Of a stretch of DNA of 64,000 bases, positions 16,626-26,124 are shown one piece after another; the stretch's first letter is position 1; every line of letters begins with the position of its first letter. The DNA is from Neobacillus driksii. GTDB lineage: Bacteria > Bacillota > Bacilli > Bacillales > Cytobacillaceae. The stretch lies in assembly GCF_013409995.1 (NCBI RefSeq), contig NZ_JACCBX010000007.1, positions 1 to 64,000 on the forward strand, read 5' to 3'. The translations under genes were made by a program, and so were the position numbers. The notes beneath the pieces were generated by a model. That model was not told where the DNA came from. It made no database searches and worked only from the letters and a program-made list of their open reading frames with translations.

Positions 16626-18413
16626 ATGACTACATATACTTCCCGACAAGATGTACCTAGTAATGAAAAATGGAACCTTGAGGACATCTATTCTGATTTA
16701 GCCAAATGGGAAAACGATCTTCAGCTCGTTGAAAACATGGCGGAAAAGCTTAGGCAATTTGATGGAGCAATAACCGACGGTAAAAGTCTATATCAATACT
16801 TAAAACAAAGAGAAGAATTATCCTATACTTTTAATCATGTATATGCCTACAGCATGCTAAGAGTAGATGAGGATACAAGAGATGCAAGTTCACAATCACT
16901 ATTGGATCGTGCAAAAGGATTAAGTGTGAAGGTAAGTGCTTCAACCTCTTTTTTTATGCCTTACTTACTAGGGTTAGACAAAGAAACATTAAGCAGATAT
17001 ATTGCAGAAGAAGAGGGTCTTAAGTACTTTGAGGAGGATTTATATGAATCCTTTCGCTACAAAACGCATGTCCTTAGTAAAGACCAGGAAGAAGTATTAT
17101 CTCAGTTAGGGGAAGCTCTGTCAGCTCCAAGTACAACCTTTGGAATGATTAATAATGCAGATATTAAGTTCGGTGATGTTACCGATCATAACGGTGAAAA
17201 GGTTCAGCTGACAAGAGGAATGTACTCGAAATTAATCGAGGATGAAGACCGTGATAAGCGAAGAGAGGCTTATAAAGCCTATTATAAACCATATGTTGAA
17301 TTGAAAAATTCGATTGCGAGTACACTGTCTGCAGCAATAAAAAATAACGTAACGATGGCAAGAATCAGAAAATACCCTTCGGCATTAGAAAAAGGATTAT
17401 TCGGCGATATGGTGCCTAAAGAAGTTTATGAGAACCTTATTAAAGCGACCAAAGAAAATATCGCACCTCTTCATAGGTACTCTGAAATTCGGAAGGCAAA
17501 ACTGCAGCTAAATGAACTGCGCCAGTATGATATGTCTGTTCCTTTAGTACAGGGTGTGAAACAGGTAATACCGTATGAGGAAGCATATAAAACCATGATA
17601 AAGGCATTAGCTCCACTTGGGGAGGAATATGTATCAATTCTAAAAGAATTCAAGGACGCGCGTTATATCGATGTCCGAGAGACTCCTGGCAAACGGTCTG
17701 GCGCCTATAACTTGGGGATTTATGGTGTTCACCCATTTATATTACTAAATCATCAAGACGATCTAGACAGTTTGTTTACCCTCGCACACGAGTGTGGGCA
17801 TGGAGTCCATAGTAAATTGAGCTCGCAGCATCAACCCCAAATTACAGCTCGTTACAGTATCTTTGTTGCTGAAGTAGCTTCTACAGTCAATGAAGTTTTA
17901 TTGATTAATTATTTGTTAAATACGGAAAAAAAACTTGAGATAAGAAAACATTTATTGAATCATTTCATTGACCAATTTAAGGGTACTTTCTTTACACAGG
18001 TAATGTTTGCGGAATTTGAGAAAATCACTCACGAACTCGCAGAGAAGGGTACACCATTAAATGTTGAGGTATTTAATCAAACCTATGAAGCATTGTTCAG
18101 GGAATACAATGGGGATACAGTAGTGTTTGATGAAGAAGTTAAATTTGGCTGGTCAAGAATTCCTCATTTCTATCGTCCATTTTACGTCTATAAGTACGCA
18201 ACAGGTTTCGCCTCAGCCATACATCTTGCCACAAGAATACTGGATGGTGATTCAGAAACATTACAATCCTATCTAACCTTCTTAAGGAGCGGAAGCAGCG
18301 ATTATCCTCTTGAGCTGTTAAAGAAAACAGGAGTCGATTTAACCACACCAGAGCCAATCGAAAACGCCATGAAAAAGTTTAGTGAACTGGTAGAAGAATT
18401 TTCAGTTCTATAA
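16626..18413 (+). CDS. pepF: oligoendopeptidase F (M3B metallopeptidase)
   Basis: A 595-residue cytoplasmic zinc peptidase that cuts peptides of about 7-17 residues. The HExxH zinc motif is His388-Glu-Cys-Gly-His392, with the downstream Glu ligand expected in the helix around VAEVAS. The N-terminal PepF domain and C-terminal M3 domain are both present at normal length. The ATG at 16626 follows a perfect AGGAGG; the frame extends upstream to 16548 but without support. The gene is followed by repeat element A. Confidence 0.92.
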   Translation: MTTYTSRQDVPSNEKWNLEDIYSDLAKWENDLQLVENMAEKLRQFDGAITDGKSLYQYLKQREELSYTFNHVYAYSMLRVDEDTRDASSQSLLDRAKGLSVKVSASTSFFMPYLLGLDKETLSRYIAEEEGLKYFEEDLYESFRYKTHVLSKDQEEVLSQLGEALSAPSTTFGMINNADIKFGDVTDHNGEKVQLTRGMYSKLIEDEDRDKRREAYKAYYKPYVELKNSIASTLSAAIKNNVTMARIRKYPSALEKGLFGDMVPKEVYENLIKATKENIAPLHRYSEIRKAKLQLNELRQYDMSVPLVQGVKQVIPYEEAYKTMIKALAPLGEEYVSILKEFKDARYIDVRETPGKRSGAYNLGIYGVHPFILLNHQDDLDSLFTLAHECGHGVHSKLSSQHQPQITARYSIFVAEVASTVNEVLLINYLLNTEKKLEIRKHLLNHFIDQFKGTFFTQVMFAEFEKITHELAEKGTPLNVEVFNQTYEALFREYNGDTVVFDEEVKFGWSRIPHFYRPFYVYKYATGFASAIHLATRILDGDSETLQSYLTFLRSGSSDYPLELLKKTGVDLTTPEPIENAMKKFSELVEEFSVL

Positions 18414-18417
18414 TAAT

Positions 18418-18712
18418 GGCTGTGTTAATAGAACCTGTGATTTTAGAACCTGTTGATTGGCGCGGAAGGCGCTCGATCCTCGAAAATGCTATCGCATTTC
18501 CTTCGTGCGGTGATTATTCGATGAAGTAAATTCAAAGTCCTGCGGGATGCACGAGCTGAGTGAGACCCCGCAGGTCGGAACGACCGAGGAGGCTCATGGG
18601 CGAGCCCGCGGAAAGCGTAGCGCCTCGGACAGGCAAAGACCGCCTGTCCCTGCGGTGATTATTCCAAGCAGCATTCCTTAATGGAGCGCTAATCAACAGT
18701 CTAGTCACAGCC
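18418..18712. repeat. MITE-like intergenic repeat, long variant (copy A)
   Basis: A GC-rich block ending in GGCTGTG / CACAGCC, with an inner pair TGTTGATTGGCGC / GCGCTAATCAACA and a central CCTGCGGG / CCCGCAGG hairpin. The core (about 18540-18615) closely matches copy B at 46464-46644; copy A carries extra sequence on both sides of the core. No transposase or long reading frame is inside. It resembles the palindromic intergenic repeats dispersed in Bacillaceae genomes. Confidence 0.85.
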
Positions 18713-18721
18713 GTGAATCAT

Positions 18722-18758
18722 AAAAAAGATGTCGCAGATATTTGTGGCATCTTTTTTT
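18722..18758 (+). terminator. Terminator after pepF and repeat A
   Basis: AAAAAAGATG / CATCTTTTTTT (18722-18731 with 18749-18758), inner pairing partly imperfect. Confidence 0.75.
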
Positions 18759-18836
18759 ATCACCCATTATTTTTGCATGGTATGATAGGTATAGGAATAT
18801 ATTTACTCATACGAGATTACCTAAAAAAGAAAATAG

Positions 18837-19496
18837 GTGATTAATATTTGGAGAAAAATCATTTCCTTTATTGGGATAATATTGATCATTTTTTTAGTCA
18901 TTCATAATTCCGAAACCTTCAGGCTGCTTAGAATCGGGGACTTGGATTCAATCATCATGTCATTAAAAGATACCACGTTTTCGAAATTCTTCTTTACTTT
19001 CATCATTATGGTGATCCAAAATTCATTTACGATTATTCCTCTCATCATCATCATCACAATAAACTACGCGTTGTTCGGGTTTTTTAATGGTCTCCTCTGG
19101 AGTTGGTTAACAAGTATTATAGCTGCTGGAATTTGGTTTTTTGGAAGCCGATATTTTTTTAATGATTGGGTACAGAAAAAGACAAATCAGGAACTTTTAT
19201 CAAAAATGGAGCAAAATGGGCTGCTCTTTGTTTTCCAAGCCCGAATTATTCCATTCGTACCAACAAGCTTAATTAATATTCTCAGTGGCCTAAGTTCCAT
19301 TAAGTTTAAGCATTTCTTGGTTGGGACCATGTTTGGAAATCTCATATTTTTCTTTGTGTTATCATTGATCCCTGCTGGATTAATGGAAGGGAATATGGAA
19401 CAAAATATCCTCCTCGGGATTGCACTAGTCCTGGTAGGATTGGTTGTCTTTTATCGTATTAGGAAAAAACAGAAAACTAGGAAACAAGTAAATTAA
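18837..19496 (+). CDS. TVP38/TMEM64 (DedA-like, SNARE-associated) membrane protein
   Basis: A 219-residue integral membrane protein with about five or six hydrophobic segments and the family signature region around QARIIPFVPTSLINILSGL. Members of this family are thought to act in lipid scrambling or transport in the cytoplasmic membrane; the exact substrate here is unknown. The C-terminus is basic. The start is uncertain: the GTG at 18837 has only weak upstream pairing, and AGGTGAT (18835-18841) would fit a start slightly downstream where only ATT is available. Confidence 0.78.
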   Translation: MINIWRKIISFIGIILIIFLVIHNSETFRLLRIGDLDSIIMSLKDTTFSKFFFTFIIMVIQNSFTIIPLIIIITINYALFGFFNGLLWSWLTSIIAAGIWFFGSRYFFNDWVQKKTNQELLSKMEQNGLLFVFQARIIPFVPTSLINILSGLSSIKFKHFLVGTMFGNLIFFFVLSLIPAGLMEGNMEQNILLGIALVLVGLVVFYRIRKKQKTRKQVN

Positions 19497-19513
19497 CTCT
19501 GCAATCAATGTCG

Positions 19514-19542
19514 CTCTGGTCTTTTGATGACCAGAGTTTTTT
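19514..19542 (+). terminator. Terminator
   Basis: CTCTGGTC / GACCAGAG (19514-19521 with 19529-19536) followed by six T. Confidence 0.92.
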
Positions 19543-19613
19543 ATTGCTTTATTCGAATACATTCAATAAAGTAGATAGTAATTTAACCGATAGTTCGAAA
19601 ATAGGTGATGAAA

Positions 19614-20348
19614 TTGAGTATCGAAATTGTACCATTAGGTGATTCAGCAATCAGTATTTCATTTGATAATGAAATTAATGAGAGTACTCATCACCAAATC
19701 AATCACTTTTCACAAAATCTTAGACGTCTAAAAATTGATGGGGTTATCGAGTGTGTTCCAACTTATACTTCTATTACTATTTTTTATGACCCAATAAAAA
19801 TAAGGTACAGCCAATTAGAAAAAATGGTTTATTCCTTGATGGAATTAGCCGTGAACTCGATACCGCTAAACCCTATCGTTTACAGGATACCGGTTTATTA
19901 TGGGGGAAAGACTGGACCTGATTTACCAATTGTTGCAGCGTACCATAACATTAGTGAACAAGAAGTTATTAGCATACATTCGAACAAAGAATATTTAGTA
20001 CATATGATTGGTTTTGTACCGGGTTTTCCGTACCTCGGCGGTTTAAATAAAATAATTTCAACTCCTCGTTTAGAAAAACCCAGAGCGAAGATAGCGGCAG
20101 GTTCGGTGGGAATTGGCGGCGACCAAACAGGAATTTATCCTGCTGAGGTTCCTTCGGGATGGAGAATAATTGGGATCACCCCATTAACACTATTTGACAT
20201 CGAGAATGTCAAACCCTCGCTATTGTCCGCAGGAAATTATGTAACCTTTTTTCCTGTCGGATATGAAGAGTTTCTTGCTATTAAAGAACGGTCTGAATTA
20301 AAAAAGTATGAAGTTATGACTTACAAGAAGGGAGAGCAAATAACGTGA
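19614..20348 (+). CDS. pxpB: 5-oxoprolinase subunit B
   Basis: About 244 residues, CT_C_D (KipI-like) domain. With PxpA and PxpC it forms the ATP-dependent enzyme that opens 5-oxoproline (pyroglutamate) to glutamate, a damage-repair reaction. Motifs GFVPGFPYLGG and the Gly/Pro-rich GIYPAEVPSGWR are typical. In B. subtilis the homologue KipI also inhibits the sporulation kinase KinA. AGGTG (19603-19607) best fits the TTG at 19614; ATG 19608 or GTG 19605 are alternatives. The end overlaps pxpA by 4 bp. Confidence 0.9.
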   Translation: MSIEIVPLGDSAISISFDNEINESTHHQINHFSQNLRRLKIDGVIECVPTYTSITIFYDPIKIRYSQLEKMVYSLMELAVNSIPLNPIVYRIPVYYGGKTGPDLPIVAAYHNISEQEVISIHSNKEYLVHMIGFVPGFPYLGGLNKIISTPRLEKPRAKIAAGSVGIGGDQTGIYPAEVPSGWRIIGITPLTLFDIENVKPSLLSAGNYVTFFPVGYEEFLAIKERSELKKYEVMTYKKGEQIT

Positions 20349-21112
20349 ATTACATTGACCTTAATTGTGATCTTGGAGAAAGTTATGGGGTATTTAAAAT
20401 TGGTAATGATAAAGAGATCTTGAAGCATATTTCATCAGCAAATATTGCCTGTGGGTACCATGCGGGGGATCATAATGTAATGATGGAAACCATACAAATG
20501 GCCAAGAAACATCAAGTTAATATTGGTGCACATCCAGGATTACCAGATATATTGGGGTTTGGGCGGAGGGGAATGAACGTAGCCCCTAGAGAAATTTACA
20601 ATCTCACACTTTATCAAATCGGCGCATTGAATGCATTTACGGTGGCTGAAGGAGTAAAACTCGTCCATGTTAAACCCCATGGAGCTATGTATAATATGGC
20701 TGCTAAATCACGACTGATTGCAGACGCTTTTGCACAGGCAGTTGCAGATTTTGATTCTAGCTTAATCCTATTTGGACTGGCGGGAAGTGAATTAATTCAT
20801 GCAGGAAAAGAAAAGGGTTTAGTAACGGTTCAGGAAGTATTTGCCGACCGGACCTATCAGCCAGATGGAACGTTAACTTCAAGGAATGAAAATAACAGCA
20901 TCATTCATGATCTGAAATTCGCTGCAGAGCGAGTCATCCGAATGATAAAAGAAAAAAAAGTTACTGCGACAGATGGAACTGAAGTGGCTATAACGGCAGA
21001 TACAGTGTGTATCCATGGTGATGAACCTGCTGCATTAGACTTTATTTTAGAATTAAAACATGCTTTAGCGAATGAAAATATAACAATAAGAAAGAGCTGG
21101 TCTGAAAGATGA
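20345..21112 (+). CDS. pxpA: 5-oxoprolinase subunit A (LamB/YcsF family)
   Basis: A 255-residue protein with the family N-terminus DLNCDLGESYG and the conserved NIACGYHAGD and HVKPHGAMYN motifs. It is the subunit that binds 5-oxoproline in the PxpABC complex. The GTG start overlaps the pxpB stop (GTGA), so the genes are translationally coupled. Its last codons overlap the pxpC start by 4 bp. Confidence 0.92.
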   Translation: MNYIDLNCDLGESYGVFKIGNDKEILKHISSANIACGYHAGDHNVMMETIQMAKKHQVNIGAHPGLPDILGFGRRGMNVAPREIYNLTLYQIGALNAFTVAEGVKLVHVKPHGAMYNMAAKSRLIADAFAQAVADFDSSLILFGLAGSELIHAGKEKGLVTVQEVFADRTYQPDGTLTSRNENNSIIHDLKFAAERVIRMIKEKKVTATDGTEVAITADTVCIHGDEPAALDFILELKHALANENITIRKSWSER

Positions 21113-22050
21113 GGACCCCAATCTTTAAGGTGATGAAATCCGGATTACAAACAACTGTACAAGACCTTGGAAGGTATGGATTCCGTGAATTTGGGGTCAG
21201 CCCTTCAGGGGCCATGGATTCGTATTCTTTGCAGATGGGGAATTTATTAGTTGGTAACGATTTAGGGGAGGCTGCACTTGAAGCGCCGTTTATTGGACCA
21301 GTTTTAATGGCTTTACATGATGTCTCTATTGCGATTTGCGGCGGGAATCTAACACCCAAAATAAATGGGCAGGAGGTTCCGCTTTGGAAAAGCATTGTGA
21401 TCAAAAAAGGGCAAATCCTTTCGTTTGGAGAGCTAAAAGAGGGCGTAAGAACGTATATAAGCATTGCAGGTGGTATTGATGTTCCATTTGTACTTAACAG
21501 TAAATCAACGTATATAACGGGAAAATTCGGAGGTTTTGAAGGGAGAGCTTTAAAAGAAGGGGATATTCTTTTTGGAAATCCCTTTACTAGAAGAAATAGA
21601 TTTTTGCAAACCCAGCTAATTCCAAAGTATACGAACAAACTAACAGTAAGAGTGATCGTTGGCCCGCATACTAGAAAATTTACTACTGCAGGACTGAAAA
21701 CATTTCTAAATGAAGAATATTCCATTACTTCTCAATCCAATCGAATGGGACATCAATTAACGGGTCCCAAAATTGAACATAGCAGTACGGCAGATATTAT
21801 ATCTGACGCCATTCCTTTAGGTGGAATTCAAGTCCCTGCAAGCGGGCAGCCTATCATACTTATGGCTGAACACCAAACAACGGGAGGTTATTCAAGAATA
21901 GGGACTGTGATTTCTGTAGATATTCCTCTTCTTGCTCAAGCACAGCCGGGAACCAAGGTAAGATTCAAGGAGATTTCCCTGCAAAATGCCCAAGACCTTC
22001 TAATTGATAGTAGAAACAGGCTGAAATCTTTATACAGATTAACACGGTGA
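21109..22050 (+). CDS. pxpC: 5-oxoprolinase subunit C (biotin-dependent carboxyltransferase-like)
   Basis: A 313-residue CT_A_B domain protein (KipA-like), third member of the 5-oxoprolinase complex. Motifs VQDLGRYGFREFGVSPSGAMD and QTTGGYSRIGTV are characteristic of the carboxyltransferase fold. The ATG overlaps the pxpA stop (ATGA). Gene order B-A-C with 4-bp overlaps indicates one operon; no kipR-type regulator follows, unlike B. subtilis. Confidence 0.92.
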   Translation: MRTPIFKVMKSGLQTTVQDLGRYGFREFGVSPSGAMDSYSLQMGNLLVGNDLGEAALEAPFIGPVLMALHDVSIAICGGNLTPKINGQEVPLWKSIVIKKGQILSFGELKEGVRTYISIAGGIDVPFVLNSKSTYITGKFGGFEGRALKEGDILFGNPFTRRNRFLQTQLIPKYTNKLTVRVIVGPHTRKFTTAGLKTFLNEEYSITSQSNRMGHQLTGPKIEHSSTADIISDAIPLGGIQVPASGQPIILMAEHQTTGGYSRIGTVISVDIPLLAQAQPGTKVRFKEISLQNAQDLLIDSRNRLKSLYRLTR

Positions 22051-22091
22051 TATCTAGTAATATGAACTTGAATTCATTTTTTAATAGATTT

Positions 22092-22101
22092 ATGGTATAA
22101 T
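22092..22101 (+). promoter_or_regulatory. Probable extended -10 promoter of yitT-type gene
   Basis: TGGTATAAT (TG-N-TATAAT; the -10 hexamer is 22096-22101) with a poor -35. It leaves a leader of about 120 nt that can form a GAGAAT / ATTCTC hairpin at about 22157-22183. Confidence 0.4.
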
Positions 22102-22228
22102 CATAGTAATTATATTTGATTCATGAAGGCTACATAAGTTGGTAATAATAACCTAGTCAGAGAATTAGAAGTGAAGTTCATTCTCCAATTCGGTTTTTAT
22201 TAATAAATTTTTTATAAGGTGTGATTTT

Positions 22229-23113
22229 GTGACAGAACAAGTAAACGGAATAGTACAACATCGAAAACTCCCTCTTAGTAAAAAAATCTTTCGAGCGATA
22301 GCCATTACGCTTGGAGCAATTTTAATGGCTACCGGTCTAGAGATCTTTTTAGTTCCTAACAAAGTAATTGATGGCGGGGTAACAGGTATATCGATTATGT
22401 TATCTCATCTAACCGGCCTCGAACTCGGTATCTTTCTATTCCTCTTAAACCTGCCATTTGTTTATTTAGGATACAAGCAGATGGGTAAAACCTTCGCTAT
22501 TTCTACTGTCTATGGGATTATCGTTTTATCTGTGTTTACAACATTATTTCACCCAGTACCTGCCTTTACCGATGATATTCTTCTCGCAACCATTTTTGGA
22601 GGTATGATATTAGGAATTGGTGTTGGAATTGTTATTCGCTTTGGCGGTGCTTTAGATGGGACAGAAATTCTATCACTCGTCATAACCAAAAAGGTTCCAT
22701 TTTCCGTTGGTCAAATTATTATGTTTATCAACCTCTTTATTTTAGGTGCAGCAGGGTTTGTGTTTAGTTTTGATCGTGCGATGTACTCCTTATTAGCATA
22801 CGTAATTGCTGCAAAAGCCATTGATACAGTGGTTGAAGGTTTGGAAGAGTCCAAATCAGTTTGGATTATCAGCGATTTAGCTGAAGAAATTGGAAATGCC
22901 GTAAATGCTCGTTTAGGCCGTGGTGTAACATACCTTAAGGGCGAGGGAGCCTATACGGGTGACCATAAGAAGGTCATTTTCAGTATCATCACTCGACTAG
23001 AAGAATCGAAACTGACAACGATTGTTGAGGAAATTGATCCAAATGCCTTCTTGGCAATAGCAGACATATCCGAAGTTCGTGGCGGGCGTTTTAAGAAGAG
23101 GGATATCCATTAG
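22229..23113 (+). CDS. YitT family membrane protein (DUF161 + DUF2179)
   Basis: A 294-residue protein: about five or six transmembrane segments (roughly 25-200) form the YitT/DUF161 domain, followed by a cytoplasmic DUF2179 domain (about 210-290) of unknown function. Bacillus carries several paralogues, so I assign no symbol. The GTG start follows AAGGTGTGAT. It is its own transcription unit, ended by a strong terminator. Confidence 0.85.
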   Translation: MTEQVNGIVQHRKLPLSKKIFRAIAITLGAILMATGLEIFLVPNKVIDGGVTGISIMLSHLTGLELGIFLFLLNLPFVYLGYKQMGKTFAISTVYGIIVLSVFTTLFHPVPAFTDDILLATIFGGMILGIGVGIVIRFGGALDGTEILSLVITKKVPFSVGQIIMFINLFILGAAGFVFSFDRAMYSLLAYVIAAKAIDTVVEGLEESKSVWIISDLAEEIGNAVNARLGRGVTYLKGEGAYTGDHKKVIFSIITRLEESKLTTIVEEIDPNAFLAIADISEVRGGRFKKRDIH

Positions 23114-23130
23114 TTTCATACGATTTAGAA

Positions 23131-23161
23131 AATCTCAGGGCGGAGTTCCTGAGATTTTTTT
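23131..23161 (+). terminator. Terminator
   Basis: AATCTCAGG / CCTGAGATT (23131-23139 with 23148-23156) and seven T. Confidence 0.92.
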
Positions 23162-23232
23162 GTCCTCTTCCAATAGTTTTTATGTTACAGTTGATATGTA
23201 ACCGATAGTTTACGAGAAAAGGATGAATTGGG

Positions 23233-24657
23233 ATGTCAACAAACAAGACAAGAATCGAGAAGGATTTCCTAGGACAAAAAGAAATACCGGTCGATGCGTA
23301 TTATGGGATACAAACGATTAGGGCGGTAGAGAATTTCCCTATCACCGGATATCGCATTCATGAGTCTCTGATTAAAGCGCTTGCAATGGTAAAAAAGGCA
23401 GCAGCCATCGCTAATATGAACACAACAAGGTTGTACAAAGACCTGGCAATTGTTATCATCAAGGCAGCGGATGAAATTATTGCAGGAAAGTGGAATGATC
23501 AATTTATCGTGGATCCGATTCAAGGCGGGGCGGGTACATCGATGAACATGAATATGAATGAAGTCATTGCTAACCGAGGACTTGAATTACTTGGTCACGC
23601 AAAAGGTGATTATTTTCATTTGAGTCCAAACACACATGTAAATATGTCACAATCTACTAATGATGTATTCCCAACTGCAATACATATTTCTACACTAACG
23701 TTATTAGAAAACTTACTGATTACAATGGATAATATGCAAAAAGTCTTTAAACAAAAAGCAGTCCAGTTTGAGAAGGTCATTAAGATGGGACGTACTCATC
23801 TTCAAGATGCAGTTCCAATCCGTCTTGGACAAGAATTTGAAGCATACTCTCGGGTGCTGACTCGTGATATTAATCGGATTAAGCATACACGGGAGCATTT
23901 ATTGGAAGTGAATATGGGAGCTACTGCAGTAGGAACAGGATTAAATGCAGACCCTAAATATATTAAAGATGTGGTTAAACAGCTTGCTGAAATTAGCGGT
24001 TTCCCACTTGTAAATGCGGAGCATCTCGTGGATGCCACTCAAAATACAGACGCCTATACAGAAGTTTCAGCTGCACTTAAAGTTTGCATGATGAATATGT
24101 CAAAAATAGCAAATGACCTTCGTTTAATGGCATCAGGCCCACGCGCAGGTCTCGGAGAAATTCGTTTGCCTGCTCGTCAGCCAGGTTCGTCGATTATGCC
24201 TGGAAAAGTAAATCCAGTTATGCCTGAATTAATCAATCAGATTGCCTTTCAGGTAATTGGGAATGACCACACCATTTGTCTTGCTTCCGAGGCTGGTCAA
24301 TTAGAGCTAAATGTAATGGAGCCTGTTTTAGTTTTTAACCTGCTTCAATCAATTAGTATTATGAACAATGGATTCCGTGTCTTTACTGATCATTGCTTAG
24401 TCGGCATTGAAGCAAATGAAGAGCGTTTAAAGGAATATGTGGACAAGAGTGTAGGGATTATTACTGCAGTGAATCCACACCTTGGTTATGAGGTGGCAGC
24501 ACGAATTGCACGTGAAGCTGTCATTACCGGGAAATCTGTACGTGAATTATGTTTGCAATATGATGTCTTAACAGAAGAGGAATTAGATATTATTTTAAAT
24601 GTCTATGAAATGACTGAGCCAGGGATTGCTGGCGAAGAACTACTAGATAGGGATTAA
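23233..24657 (+). CDS. aspA: aspartate ammonia-lyase (aspartase)
   Basis: A 474-residue enzyme of the aspartase/fumarase class II superfamily that releases ammonia from L-aspartate to give fumarate. The superfamily signature GSSIMPGKVNP is present with catalytic Ser319, and the TSMNMNMNEVIANR substrate-binding segment (about 100-115) fits aspartase rather than fumarase. Length equals that of B. subtilis AnsB. It lacks the asparaginase gene that precedes ansB in B. subtilis. It is flanked by two asnA copies, which run the opposite way in aspartate/asparagine metabolism. Confidence 0.9.
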   Translation: MSTNKTRIEKDFLGQKEIPVDAYYGIQTIRAVENFPITGYRIHESLIKALAMVKKAAAIANMNTTRLYKDLAIVIIKAADEIIAGKWNDQFIVDPIQGGAGTSMNMNMNEVIANRGLELLGHAKGDYFHLSPNTHVNMSQSTNDVFPTAIHISTLTLLENLLITMDNMQKVFKQKAVQFEKVIKMGRTHLQDAVPIRLGQEFEAYSRVLTRDINRIKHTREHLLEVNMGATAVGTGLNADPKYIKDVVKQLAEISGFPLVNAEHLVDATQNTDAYTEVSAALKVCMMNMSKIANDLRLMASGPRAGLGEIRLPARQPGSSIMPGKVNPVMPELINQIAFQVIGNDHTICLASEAGQLELNVMEPVLVFNLLQSISIMNNGFRVFTDHCLVGIEANEERLKEYVDKSVGIITAVNPHLGYEVAARIAREAVITGKSVRELCLQYDVLTEEELDIILNVYEMTEPGIAGEELLDRD

Positions 24658-24688
24658 GAGTTATATGAGATAAAGAATAAACGTGAGA

Positions 24689-24726
24689 AAGGGTACCCAT
24701 TGCGTTGGGGTACCCTTATTTTTTTT
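24689..24726. terminator. Bidirectional terminator
   Basis: AAGGGTACCC / GGGTACCCTT (24689-24698 with 24708-24717) and eight T; shared with the convergent deacetylase pseudogene. Confidence 0.92.
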
Positions 24727-25912
24727 ATAAGTCCAGTAATTCTGTTAAGGTAACCAAGTTATAACCCATTGATTTTAAAATCGGTATGACCTATCAACGG
24801 CCTCAGGAGTATTAATTCCGCCAATATGCATAAGAATGATGTCTCCGTTACTAGCTCCTGTTTGAATTCTCGAAACAATCACCTCAACAGCAGGCTGCTG
24901 CCAATCAATTGTATCAATGGTCCATTGGATGCTGTATGGATATCCCGCACCCCCAACAGCTTTTAGTGCATCTGCATTGTAGGAACCAAAAGGAAAGCGG
25001 AAATAAGGCTTTGGCGTCACCCCTGTAGCCCTTTTAATCGCTTCCTCTGCTTTGATGATATCCTGTACAAACACATTAGAATTCGTTTTTACTGCGTCGG
25101 GGTGGGAGTACGTATGGTTTCCAATATCATGTCCTTCATCTGCTATATCTTTTTGCATAACTTGGAAATTTATCTGCCCAGCTGCCAGTGAGGAAAAAAG
25201 TTGCTTTAACATTATGTTTTTTCAGTACATCCAAGATTCCGATTCCAATCGCGTCACTTCCAGCGTCAAAGGTCAGGGCAATTTCTTTTTGCTGAAGGCT
25301 GCCATTTGAGACGATAACAGATGGTGCTGTACTTTGAGGCGTTTCTTCCTTTGGCGGGTCAGCAGGTGGAGGAGGTTCCACATTTTTACCATATAACTTC
25401 AAGATTTGGCCGACAATAATTTTGTCACTTGTTAACGTATTCCATTGTTTGATTTTTTCAACCGTCAAATTCGCACGCTGTGCAATCGAGAATAAGGTGT
25501 CACCTTTTACTACCTTATATTCTACCGTACCATTGTCAGGGACAATGATTTTTTCTGGTTCTGCAGGCGGTTGATCAATTGGATTCTCGACATTTGGCTC
25601 GTCAGCATCGGGGTCTTCACTAGCAGGTTCTTCAACCTTAGGATCTTCATCTGATGGAGGATTTTCTTTATCAGGACTTCCACCATCATTTTTTACGGGA
25701 GTCTCAGTTTGGGGTGAATTGGGATTTTTATTCCCTGGCTCCGATATGTTCCAATCAAGAAAAAAGAGCATAAAAACCAATGGAAAAAAAGTTATTGCTG
25801 ATAATGTAAGGTATATCCACTTCCCGCGAGACTTTTGGAAATGCGAAACGATTCCTAATCCAAAAAATAATGAAAATAACAAAACAGTTAAAATCATTAG
25901 TATTCCAGTCAT
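24725..25912 (-). pseudogene. LysM-polysaccharide deacetylase with two frameshifts
   Basis: The 5' part encodes a membrane anchor, an acidic Pro-rich linker, one LysM domain (KVVKGDTLFSIAQ...) and the start of a NodB-type deacetylase (TFDAGSD, a variant of TFDDG). It is knocked out of frame at an A5 run (25150-25154) and meets TGA; removing one A restores YAKDIADEGHDIGNHTYSH, with the HxxxH metal motif. The second part runs to GINTPEAVDR and shifts again near 24790, where adding one base restores the family ending VIPILKSMGYN...LTELLDL and a stop at 24725. Intact, it would be a surface peptidoglycan or polysaccharide deacetylase. Confidence 0.88.
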
Positions 25913-26088
25913 TAAAATTCCCCCTTTTTAACCTAATTAGGGAGCTGAATTCAAGTGTAGAATCATTAGTGAAGGCAGCTTCAAATGGATTAGAATAGGG
26001 GGAATAAAGTAATAGGTATTTATATCTGCTTTAACTATAACATATGAAAAAAGTTAGGCAGATGACACGGGATAATAAAAAATAAAAT

Positions 26089-26117
26089 AACCGCACAGTG
26101 ATTTTCACCATGCGGTT
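26089..26117 (-). terminator. Terminator of the dimeric-barrel gene
   Basis: AACCGCA / TGCGGTT (26089-26095 with 26111-26117) with inner pairing; T-rich on the minus strand. Confidence 0.75.
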
Positions 26118-26124
26118 ATATATG

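Noticed and set aside
22102-22228. Riboswitch in the yitT leader
   Set aside because: A small hairpin can form but no known riboswitch core was recognised.
25136-25912. Selenocysteine TGA in the deacetylase gene
   Set aside because: The TGA comes after a frame change at an A-run; removing one A restores the family sequence, so it is a frameshift and not a Sec codon.
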